NCBI GenBank assembly: GCA_963814985.1
Contig: CAWFFV010000081.1
Location: 1 to 59,981 of the forward strand
Origin: CAWFFV01 sp963814985
GTDB taxonomy: Bacteria; Chloroflexota; Ktedonobacteria; Ktedonobacterales; Ktedonobacteraceae
Length of the DNA stretch: 59,981 nt
Direction: 5' to 3'
The notes under the pieces: model-generated
Told to the model about the DNA's origin: nothing
The model's database searches: none
Seen by the model: the letters and a program-made list of their open reading frames with translations, nothing else
Made by a program: the position numbers and the translations under genes
In this document: positions 31,501 through 39,178 of the stretch, piece by piece
Position numbering within the stretch: the first letter of the stretch is position 1
How the letters are laid out: each line of letters begins with the position of its first letter

Positions 31501-32383
31501 ATTTCATTCATGTAGACATTCAATTCGTCCGCAAGCCAGTCCTGGAGGTTGTAAGGTGCTTGAGCGTCCATCATTAACTCAAACGTTTCGAGTGCGTCTG
31601 GACGATTCGCCTTGACATATTCCCATGCTGCCTCCACTTCCATGTGAGGTGCAGGATGAGTGCCCAGGCCAGCACTGAAGTAGCCTTGTAGCACTGGTCT
31701 TCCACCTGGAAATGGTGACAAACCTCCTTCATTGCGTTTCATCTGGACTGCCTCTGGTTCCCAAATCGCCCTCGCACCCATCACATCCGCTTCTCTCTCC
31801 AACTCCTCATCATCGTTTATTGCCATCCCCTTGGCTTGCAATGTCGGCTTCACCCGTCCCTGCTTTTGCTGAACCACATGCCAGGCTTCATGCGGCAAAT
31901 GTTTTTCCTGCCCCGGTCCCACATGGATATCTGGACCAAGCGTGTACGCCAACGCTCGCACCTGAGCGGGTTTGGAGGAATTGTAGTGAACTCGCACATT
32001 ATCCATAATCAAGCCTGAGAGGTTTTCAATCCCGGCTTTCAGAGTACCAGGCAGACCCGTATCGTTTTGCTGCTCTGGAGGGAAAAGAGAGATTTGCTCG
32101 AAAGAATGTTCAAAACGCGCAGGACGATCTTGACGTGTCTGTCTATCAGCATGATCAGTCCCTTGCACACCGACAATATCGCTCGTTGGAGGGAAGAGAG
32201 AGATTTGCTCGAAGGAGTGCCCGAAGTGACTGGAACACTCAAGAATTCACTTGTGAATCGAAGAGGGAGAGACTGGGAGGAAGGAGAAGGTGGAAACGGG
32301 CGAATTGGTGCAACAGAAGATGAAGTTAGAGTAGTGGATGATGATCCGCTCTTGTGGGATTGAAGCGAGCTGAAGTTCCCCAT
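28515..32383 (-). CDS. Giant DUF4157 protein (eCIS-core metallopeptidase-like), frameshift near 32225
   Basis: I place the start at 32383 (MGNFSSLQSHKSG), with an AAAGGGG ribosome site. A low-complexity Ser/Pro leader runs to VPVTSG. The frame then breaks at about 32225 and resumes at HSFEQISLFPP, a segment that recurs 30 residues later. The DUF4157 domain follows (LSGLIMDNVRVHYNSSKPAQ, then LPHEAWHVVQQKQGR at about 31880-31900) with an HExxH zinc-binding motif. The remaining 1100 residues are mostly helical and match nothing I know. A Rossmann-like stretch near the end (FTIVIDATNIDYTHPQIVEVI, VRFVLITSG) may be a separate module. DUF4157 proteins are common cargo or toxins of contractile injection systems. 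No eCIS structural genes are in view. Confidence 0.7.
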
Positions 32384-32425
32384 ACATATCCCCTTTCTCA
32401 TCAGACAATCAAGAATGAATAATCT

Positions 32426-32608
32426 CTATGCTGGGTCCAGATATCTGGTGAGCTTGTAAAGAATACCCGGCTGTGCTCCGTCACCAATAATAACCTCACG
32501 CAATGTTTCGGCAATGTTACAAGCTATCGGCTCACCACGCTTTCCCTCATCATGAAATTCTGTGTCGCTGAGGTAGATGTGGACTATCAATTCGAGACTG
32601 GCTGGCAT
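32426..32608 (-). CDS. Small hypothetical protein upstream of DUF4157 gene
   Basis: A 60-residue protein starting at ATG 32608 (MPASLELIVHIYLSDTE), preceded by GGAGAGAG. It ends 42 bases before the DUF4157 gene on the same strand, so they probably share a transcript. It contains a short beta-strand-rich start and GDGAQPGILYKLTRYLDP at the end. No family recognised. It could be a chaperone or immunity partner, by position only. Confidence 0.5.
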   Translation of the reverse strand: MPASLELIVHIYLSDTEFHDEGKRGEPIACNIAETLREVIIGDGAQPGILYKLTRYLDPA

Positions 32609-32901
32609 ACACTCTCTCCAACATACGCAAAACATCAAAAAGTGGTGATGGTTGTGTTACGTGCACGATTGTAGCATAAAACGATTTTGTTGTATAGCTT
32701 ATTTTCGATTTACAGTGGCAATAGTTTCTTTTTTAGCTCTATGACCCTCTTCGGGTCTTGGGTCGCTCAAGGACTCAACCCTTTTTTGCAATACCTTCTA
32801 TTGCTTTCTTACCCATTTTCAATGTGATGTGTGCCACAGACATTTAGAGCTAAATATCGTATAGTTGAATTGCAAAGAGAAATTTACAATAGGAAAAAAG
32901 C

Positions 32902-34050
32902 ATGAAACAGTACAAATTATCTTCTCTCCCTGGAACGTTTCTCATGGTGTTGTTAGTGTGTATACTTGGAGCCTGTAGCAAGTCGCCAGACACGAATACG
33001 GGATATAATCCACCGCCGTTGCAAATGCCCAGCCTGCCCATCAAAGCAATTCGTATGCTTGATCACTCAAAAGGGTGGGCATTGACGGAGCAGAATATTC
33101 TGTTTACGTCGGATGGTGGTCAGAACTGGAAAGACGTTACTCCCTCTGGCTCGGTTTACGGAAAATACGCTTATGGCGATTTTCTGAATGAGAAATATGC
33201 CTGGGTCGTTTCAACTGCAAAGCCGATTGATAACACCGTGAACGTATTGGGTACCAGCGATGGGGGACAGCACTGGCAATCCTCAACGATCTCAGTGAGT
33301 GAGGTCTCGCTGTTGGACTATCCCCATTTCCTGACGACACAGGAAGGCTTTCTTGAGCTTGGTATAGGGAACCTGGGAGTAGGAAGTCAGCAGGCCGTAG
33401 GCATTTTCCATACGACTGATGGAGGACAACACTGGACCGAGATCTCTAATATAGGCCTTACAAATGCAAATGAAGCTATTGGTTATAAAACAGGAATAAC
33501 CTTTAAGGATGCATATACTGGTTGGGCGACTGGTGGAGATGCTTCAGCTACACCCTGGTTGTATGTGACGCACGATGGAGGACATAGCTGGAGTCAACAG
33601 TCACTCCCAAATCTGCCAGGTGCTATTAATACAACGACAACTCCTCCTGTTTTCTTGGGGAACACTGGTTTCTTGCCTGCCGAGATCGTTGTCAGTGGAG
33701 TAGCTCAAGGCCATGTCATGGCGGCATGGGAGACAACAGATGGTGGTGCAACCTGGACTATTATTCAGCCAGAGCATGCTTCTGGGAACAACAACACCGG
33801 TTTTGTCACTGGCGATGATCTCTACATCGCCGATGTGCATCATGCCTGGGGAACTGATCCATCTGGTGATGTCTGGGGAACAAGTGATGGCTTCAACAAT
33901 TGGTCACTACTGGCCCCCACCGTAGGCTTCATAAGGGCTCTGAGTTTCGTTGATCCATCCTATGGTTGGGCGATAAGCGATACAAAACTGTTGCACACTA
34001 TCGATGGTGGTAAGACCTGGAACGAGATTGTTTATCATATCACAGCATAG
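32902..34050 (+). CDS. Lipoprotein with Ycf48-like beta-propeller
   Basis: A lipoprotein signal (MVLLVCILGAC, lipobox Cys near residue 25) precedes a seven-bladed-propeller-like region. It has repeated TSDGGQNW, TTDGGQHWTEI, THDGGHSWSQ, TTDGGATW and TIDGGKTWNEI motifs at roughly 50-60 residue spacing. These are BNR/Ycf48 (photosystem II assembly factor-like) repeats, common in non-photosynthetic Chloroflexota as surface lipoproteins. ATG 32902 follows AGGAAAAAAGC. It is intact and followed by a terminator. The specific ligand is unknown. Confidence 0.75.
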   Translation: MKQYKLSSLPGTFLMVLLVCILGACSKSPDTNTGYNPPPLQMPSLPIKAIRMLDHSKGWALTEQNILFTSDGGQNWKDVTPSGSVYGKYAYGDFLNEKYAWVVSTAKPIDNTVNVLGTSDGGQHWQSSTISVSEVSLLDYPHFLTTQEGFLELGIGNLGVGSQQAVGIFHTTDGGQHWTEISNIGLTNANEAIGYKTGITFKDAYTGWATGGDASATPWLYVTHDGGHSWSQQSLPNLPGAINTTTTPPVFLGNTGFLPAEIVVSGVAQGHVMAAWETTDGGATWTIIQPEHASGNNNTGFVTGDDLYIADVHHAWGTDPSGDVWGTSDGFNNWSLLAPTVGFIRALSFVDPSYGWAISDTKLLHTIDGGKTWNEIVYHITA

Positions 34051-34069
34051 ACTACTCTATTGCAGGGTT

Positions 34070-34101
34070 AAACACCACTCATCAATTGATGGGTGGTGTT
34101 T
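34070..34101. terminator. Terminator hairpin
   Basis: AAACACCACTCATCA (34070-34084) pairs with TGATGGGTGGTGTTT (34087-34101) with one G-T pair and a 2-base turn, 20 bases after the Ycf48-like gene. Confidence 0.65.
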
Positions 34102-34181
34102 ATTGGCTGGAAAGTCTTTTTTGCAGCATGAAATAAAGCCATGACAGACCATGTCTCTCTGCCTGGCTAAGGAGAACACTA

Positions 34182-34610
34182 ATGGTACTACTGGTGGGTA
34201 GCATCGTCCTCATCGCTGGTTGCTTCATACTAAGGCCAGCGTTCCTCTACTGGCGAAAGCTTCGGCAACTGCGCCTGCGGGGAATTGTCGTTCAGGGACA
34301 GATTGTTCAGCATTACCAGAAGCGTGGCCACAGAGGACAGCCACAGTACTGTCTCACCTTCCGCTACACATATGAGGGGCATACCTACTACTGCGATCAG
34401 GTGGTGTGGAGGACACACTATGAGGATTGGGAGCCGCTTGTGTCGATACGCTGTCTGCCAGACAAGCCGAAGGTGGCTATAGTGGTCGGGGATGATTTCC
34501 TGAGTGCGCAATATGTGATGATGGCCATACTGGGAATACTCTTCCTGCTAGTGGGAGCGTTCATCCTGATTGGATCGCCCCTCGGTGTATTTGCTCCCAG
34601 GCATTCCTAA
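34182..34610 (+). CDS. DUF3592-like membrane protein
   Basis: A 142-residue protein. An N-terminal transmembrane helix (VLLVGSIVLIAGCFILRPAF) precedes a small beta domain (RGIVVQGQIVQHYQKRG, YCLTFRYTYEGHTYYCDQVV, VSIRCLPDKP) and a second helix (MMAILGILFLLVGAFILIG). This layout is typical of DUF3592. ATG 34182 follows AAGGAGAAC. No functional partner is visible. It is followed by a 177-base gap before the LLM gene that holds only that gene's promoter and ribosome site. Confidence 0.65.
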   Translation: MVLLVGSIVLIAGCFILRPAFLYWRKLRQLRLRGIVVQGQIVQHYQKRGHRGQPQYCLTFRYTYEGHTYYCDQVVWRTHYEDWEPLVSIRCLPDKPKVAIVVGDDFLSAQYVMMAILGILFLLVGAFILIGSPLGVFAPRHS

Positions 34611-34787
34611 GGGCCTCTTGACCCATACGACCCTTTAGAAAAGAGACTAACACGCCATAAGTGAGAGATAATATACTCGACCGTTGATTTGGAAAAACCT
34701 CTTCTGTGAAGTGTGGCTAAAAAAGCAAGATAATAGTATTCTATAGAGAGTTCCAGCATTCATATACAAACAGAAAGGGCGAATATA

Positions 34788-35705
34788 ATGACCCAGAGTA
34801 CATCAGCAAAAATGAAAGTTGGCATTGTACTGGAGACAGGGGAAGGTCGTTTGCAGGGTAGGACGCCAACATTCAGTGAACTGCAAGAGATGGCCCAGAC
34901 TGCTGAACGAGCCGGCCTGGATTCTGTATGGCTGTTTGATCACCTGCTCATCCACTTTCCTGAACAAAAAGAAACGGGCATGTGGGAGGCCTTCACTTTA
35001 CTCAGTGCCCTGGCCGCATCGACGACACGTATTACGCTTGGTACCCTGGTTGCCTGTACATCGTTTCGTCATCCGGCACTGCTGGCAAAGATGGCCGATA
35101 CTATCGATGAAATTAGTGGTGGGCGACTGGTCCTGGGTCTTGGCGCGGGCTGGCACAAGCCGGAATATGAGGCATTTGGCTATCCGTTTGATCATCTTGC
35201 CAGCCGTTTCGAGGAGGCAATGCAGATAATTGCACCCTTGCTACGTGAGGGACAGGTCGATTTCCAGGGACAGTATTATCAGGTTCACCAATGTGCTCTG
35301 CATCCACGTGGACCATCGCGGCATGGTCCTCCTATTTTGATTGCCGGTAGTCGCCCACGAATGCTACAACTAACTGCTCAATACGCCGATGCCTGGAACA
35401 CCGCCTGGCACGTAGAGCCGGGAGCAGTGAAAGAACGCTACGATGAGTTCAAGAAGGCATGCGCGGCGGTAGGACGTGATGCTGCTACCGTCGAATTGAC
35501 AGCGGGAACATTTGTGAGCCTGCTCTCACCAGATGAGGATGCCGACACGACGAAAGCGATTTCAGGATCACCAGAAGCAATTGCCAGCCACCTTCAGAGC
35601 TTTGCCGAGGAGGGAGTTACGCATTTGATAGCCACGCTTAAACCATTTAGTCGTGAGAGCATCGAGCAGTTTGGGCGTATTGTCGAATTGCTGCGCCAGC
35701 ACTAG
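34788..35705 (+). CDS. LLM-class (F420-dependent type) oxidoreductase
   Basis: A luciferase-like TIM-barrel protein of 305 residues. Family motifs are LDSVWLFDHLLIH near 45, TTRITLGTLVACTSFRHPALLAKMADTIDEI-type sequence near 75-105, GRLVLGLGAGWHKPEYEAFG, and PPILIAGSRPRMLQLTAQYADAWN near 180-205. Such enzymes use F420 or flavin to oxidise small substrates; the substrate cannot be told from sequence. ATG 34788 has an AGAAAGGG site. The gene is intact and transcribed alone up to the terminator at 35711. Confidence 0.85.
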   Translation: MTQSTSAKMKVGIVLETGEGRLQGRTPTFSELQEMAQTAERAGLDSVWLFDHLLIHFPEQKETGMWEAFTLLSALAASTTRITLGTLVACTSFRHPALLAKMADTIDEISGGRLVLGLGAGWHKPEYEAFGYPFDHLASRFEEAMQIIAPLLREGQVDFQGQYYQVHQCALHPRGPSRHGPPILIAGSRPRMLQLTAQYADAWNTAWHVEPGAVKERYDEFKKACAAVGRDAATVELTAGTFVSLLSPDEDADTTKAISGSPEAIASHLQSFAEEGVTHLIATLKPFSRESIEQFGRIVELLRQH

Positions 35706-35710
35706 CACCA

Positions 35711-35752
35711 GAGGCTATGGGAGAACCCGAAGTATAGCTCTCCCATAGCCTC
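35711..35752. terminator. Bidirectional terminator between convergent genes
   Basis: GAGGCTATGGGAGA (35711-35724) pairs perfectly with 35739-35752 across a 14-base loop. It lies between the LLM gene (plus) and the lipoprotein gene (minus), so it probably serves both. Confidence 0.7.
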
Positions 35753-35771
35753 GCTAATTCTTAATGAGCTA

Positions 35772-36344
35772 TCAGCATGCCCAGAGGATCGTGTGTGTAT
35801 TGATTGGTCCCTGGAAATAGAATAAGGCGTGTGCGCAAGAAGTGAGAGGTACACTGATGGTCACCAGTACTGCCTGACCAGGAGGAAGGTTACCACTAGC
35901 TGGACTAAAAACAACCTTCCCTAGCACGTTAGCGGCGTAGGCTGTCCAGTGCAACGTACTCTGGTTGGCGGCCCTGGATAACACGCGTGCCTGGCAGACA
36001 TAATAGACCATGGTTTTGGTGCAGTCCAGGTGTCCAACGATACTCATCGATAATGGTTGCAGATCGAGAGTGGCGGGCGCTGCTGGTGCGGGGGTTGGAG
36101 TCGGCGGTGGGGTAGCCGCGAGAGTTGGAGTTGGGGCGTGTGTTGGTGCGGGTGTGGGAGTTGGGACATGCGTTGGCACCACCGTAGGAGTTGGTGCCAG
36201 TTGGTTCGCTGTTGCCGATCCACAGGAAACAAGCAAACTGCTGACAAACGTTAAACACAGCATGACGATACTTCCAGTTATGAGCATTCTTATGCGAGAG
36301 TGCCGAACAGGCATGAGTTTTCTTGGCATGAGAGTATGGAGCAT
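35772..36344 (-). CDS. Lipoprotein with Pro/Thr linker and small beta domain
   Basis: A 190-residue protein starting at 36344 with an AGGAAGG ribosome site. A signal segment with lipobox (SSLLVSCGS, Cys near residue 41) is followed by a TPTP-rich linker of about 45 residues and a C-terminal beta domain of about 100 residues (LQPLSMSIVGHLDC, VYYVCQARVLSRAANQS, LPPGQAVLVTISVPL). The C-terminal domain looks Ig-like, but I recognise no named family. Predicted surface-exposed. Confidence 0.6.
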   Translation of the reverse strand: MLHTLMPRKLMPVRHSRIRMLITGSIVMLCLTFVSSLLVSCGSATANQLAPTPTVVPTHVPTPTPAPTHAPTPTLAATPPPTPTPAPAAPATLDLQPLSMSIVGHLDCTKTMVYYVCQARVLSRAANQSTLHWTAYAANVLGKVVFSPASGNLPPGQAVLVTISVPLTSCAHALFYFQGPINTHTILWAC

Positions 36345-36701
36345 ATGATCCTTCCTAAGAAAAATGGTGAGACGACGAGCGGGGACTCTATTGAGATGGC
36401 CCTGCTTGAGTATACGTTATTTCTTGTTTCTCTTCAAGATACATGTCGAATCGGCTCTCCATCCTTGCAGGGGATTTTGGAAAAAGGTTTTTGCGAGGAC
36501 ACCTCGCGCTCCGGCAGAGGCTGGCCCCTGCACCTACGGAGACCACGTTTTGCTTCAGAGCTTTCTGTGTAAATATCAATTTACCTTCAGACAGGCTGAC
36601 ACTTTCTTGTTTACAGAACGTGTAAGAAATGGGCTATTTTGTCCAGGGGAAAGTTGTTATTGGTAACAGGAAAATTCAGCCACAGAGGATGAGATCATTC
36701 T
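36345..36701. other. Intergenic region with inverted REP-like copy
   Basis: 357 bases between divergent genes. It contains the repeat at 36493-36533 and presumably promoters for both sides. No gene found. Confidence 0.4.
36493..36533. repeat. REP-like unit, inverted relative to the 28.1-kb pair
   Basis: Contains GCGAGGACACCTCGCGCTCC then GGCAGAGG...CCCCTGC. This is the reverse complement of the unit found twice at 28139-28271, with a few substitutions in the second hairpin. Confidence 0.6.
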
Positions 36702-37940
36702 ATGGAGGAGAGGGAAAGAGATCAGCCTCCTCAGGAACCAGCTTATCAAGCATCACTTCAACAGCAGAGAGAGCAAGATCGGCGCTTTGCCCCAAAACTC
36801 CCCTGGTGGCGTTCTTCCCTTGGGGGCTATCTCATCAGCCCATTTATCATGGGCATTGCCACCAGTGCAGTTTTCATCATGCGGAGGCTTGGAATAGGCG
36901 TGCATGCGAACACTGCTCCGTTCTATCTCGCCACTATTGTGCTTGCCTGGCTGTGGGGGGTGGGACCAGCACTGTTGGGAATTGTAATTGCATTCTTGAT
37001 CCTGGATATCGCAATCATTCCTCCCTATGGAGTGCTTTCTTTTGATGGTTGGGGTGATTTGCTGATCTTTCTCCCTATCATTGTCACACAACTGCTTGTG
37101 GTTTTGATCACCGCCCAGCGTGAAAAAGCCAAACGAAAAGCCTTTGTAGTTGCATTGGAACTGGCTGAGGCAAATCAGACACTTGCCCAAAGCAATGACC
37201 ATCTTGAGCAACTCAATCATCACCTCGCAGAGATAAATCAGCTCAAAGATTACTTTCTCGCACAGGCATCACACGAGTTAAGAACTCCAATTGCAGCAAT
37301 ACGAGGTCAAACGCAACTTGCCTTGCGTCGTCTTACCAGACCACAACAAAGAGTTCTTGAACCGTTGTCTTTGTCCACCCATTTGGAAAAGATCGAGGAG
37401 CAAACACGTCGTCTACAAACCTTAATCGAAGATCTTCTCGACATCAGTAGCCTCAACTCAGGAAAGATCCCCTTACGACTTACACCATGCAATCTCACCG
37501 CCCTCTGTAGTCAGGTTATCGAGGACCAGCGTGCTCTCTCTAATCGTCGTATTGAGTTAGAGCTTCCTTCTGAGCCTCTTATCCTCCAAGCTGATGCTCA
37601 GCGACTCACCCAGGTCATCATTAATCTAGTGAGCAATGCAGTGAAGTATTCCCCAGGAAACTCCGTTGTTCGTGTTTGTGTGAGTAAGGAATTTACCAAT
37701 CTCATCATTATGGTTCATAACGATGGTTCTGCAATACCTCAAGAGCAACAAATGCATATTTTTGAACCATTTTATCGCGTCCCGGAAGTCGAAGACTCAT
37801 CTATACAGGGGTCAGGACTTGGTCTTACGATCAGTAAAGAAATTGTCAAGCGGCACGAGGGGCAGATCAGCGTCGAATCCTCTGAGGAAAAAGGCACCAC
37901 TTTTTTTGTGCGGCTCCCTTTACAGGGAGTCAGTTCTTGA
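36702..37940 (+). CDS. Membrane sensor histidine kinase
   Basis: A 412-residue kinase. The N-terminal DUF4118-like membrane domain, about residues 40-140, has four hydrophobic segments (ISPFIMGIATSAVFIM, PFYLATIVLAWLWG, LLGIVIAFLILDIAII, LLIFLPIIVTQLLVVLI). A short coiled coil leads to the HisKA box (ASHELRTPIAAIRG, His near 190), the N box (NLVSNAVKYSP near 307) and the G box (GSGLGLTISKEI near 369). It has no receiver domain and no response regulator gene next to it, so it is an orphan kinase. The ATG has only a weak GGAG upstream. Confidence 0.88.
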   Translation: MEERERDQPPQEPAYQASLQQQREQDRRFAPKLPWWRSSLGGYLISPFIMGIATSAVFIMRRLGIGVHANTAPFYLATIVLAWLWGVGPALLGIVIAFLILDIAIIPPYGVLSFDGWGDLLIFLPIIVTQLLVVLITAQREKAKRKAFVVALELAEANQTLAQSNDHLEQLNHHLAEINQLKDYFLAQASHELRTPIAAIRGQTQLALRRLTRPQQRVLEPLSLSTHLEKIEEQTRRLQTLIEDLLDISSLNSGKIPLRLTPCNLTALCSQVIEDQRALSNRRIELELPSEPLILQADAQRLTQVIINLVSNAVKYSPGNSVVRVCVSKEFTNLIIMVHNDGSAIPQEQQMHIFEPFYRVPEVEDSSIQGSGLGLTISKEIVKRHEGQISVESSEEKGTTFFVRLPLQGVSS

Positions 37941-38042
37941 ATGGAAGTATAGAATATATATCTCTATCAAAAAATAACCAGAGAAGTAGAGCGTCTGCGT
38001 GTCATCCAATCACTTTCCCCAAATGGCCGGGGTGAAGAGAAC

Positions 38043-38942
38043 TCAGTGAAAGAAGACCACGCCGAGGGATGCCGTACTGATCAGGGATATGGCAACAATT
38101 GCCTGCCACGTCAATTGTTCACGGAGAATAATGAAACCGACAAGGGCTGCAACTGCTGGTTCCAGGCTGAGCAGGATACTGAAAACACGCGATGGCAGGT
38201 GTCTGAGTGCCTCGATTTCGAGAGAATAGGGAAGGGCAGAAGATAGCAGGCCTACTCCCGCACCAGTTGCAAGGAGGAGAGGATGAAGTAATTCTTTTCC
38301 AGCGTACAGAATACTTAGCGGAAGAAGGAGCATGGCAGCTATCGTGGTAGCAAATGCCAGACCTACGCCACCTGGAAAGATACTCCCTACTCTGGCACTC
38401 AGGAGGATATATGCAGCCCAAAATGTCCCGGCCAGGAGTGCCAGCCCAATGCCTGAGAGCTTGAGTGTTGTCTCACTCAGCCCGTGAATGGGAGCCAGTA
38501 ACAAGATTCCGCAAGCGGCGAGAAGAGCCCAGAGGGCATCGAGGATTTTCCGCGATTGAACCACGGCCACTGTGAGTGGTCCCACAAACTCAAGTGTGAC
38601 TGCGACCCCCAATGGGATCTGGCTCAGCGCTGCATAGAAAGAGAGGTTCATAGCAGCCAGCGCAATCCCAAAGAGTCCTGCTTGCCGATATGCAGCCCAT
38701 CCATACGAACGACGCAGATGCGAACGCCAGAGGACCAGTAGGATCAGAGCCGCCCAACCAACACGTACCCCAACAGCCCCTATCGGCCCCAGAGCAGGAA
38801 AGAGGCTCTTTGCCAGAGCTGCACCAACTTGTGTCGAGCAGATAGAGAGCAGGACGAAGCCAGTAGGGAGAAGCGTCCCGTTGGCATGATGTAGATGAGT
38901 AGGAGAAGTATCAGAATGAGGGCGAATAAAAAATTTCTTCAT
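38043..38942 (-). CDS. EamA-family exporter (RhtA-like)
   Basis: A ten-helix drug/metabolite superfamily permease. I place the start at 38942 (MKKFFIRPHSD); an in-frame ATG at 38996 is possible, and neither has a strong ribosome site. Two EamA halves are visible: GPIGAVGVRVGWAALILLVLW in the first and LSGIGLALLAGTFWAAYILLS in the second, ending in SRVFSILLSLEPAVAALVGFIILRE. The last segment is the typical end of RhtA-type amino-acid or threonine/homoserine exporters. The substrate is inferred only. Confidence 0.8.
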   Translation of the reverse strand: MKKFFIRPHSDTSPTHLHHANGTLLPTGFVLLSICSTQVGAALAKSLFPALGPIGAVGVRVGWAALILLVLWRSHLRRSYGWAAYRQAGLFGIALAAMNLSFYAALSQIPLGVAVTLEFVGPLTVAVVQSRKILDALWALLAACGILLLAPIHGLSETTLKLSGIGLALLAGTFWAAYILLSARVGSIFPGGVGLAFATTIAAMLLLPLSILYAGKELLHPLLLATGAGVGLLSSALPYSLEIEALRHLPSRVFSILLSLEPAVAALVGFIILREQLTWQAIVAISLISTASLGVVFFH

Positions 38943-39178
38943 TCTTAATATTCTATCACATTTAGAGTAGTTTAACCTCGATGTCTCATAGCACAATCAC
39001 AAATTGCTGAGAGGGAACCACAAAACTGTCACAGATAACTTCTCAGAAGTGTGATTATTCAATTCAGAGACAGCGTGTATATGTAGCATTATTTTCTCTA
39101 AAGAAGTATAATATCTCTACAATTTAAAAGCGAATAAGCTAACATTCGCTCTTTTGAGGTTGGGAGGATTGTGAATAT

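Noticed and set aside
32741..32790. Stem-rich segment ending in a T run, at first tRNA-like
   Set aside because: Only one 5-bp stem (GACCC/GGGTC) forms cleanly; no cloverleaf, no CCA and no anticodon arm. At most a weak terminator.
36010..36348. Gly/Val-rich plus-strand frame
   Set aside because: Antisense shadow of the TPTP linker of the minus-strand lipoprotein.
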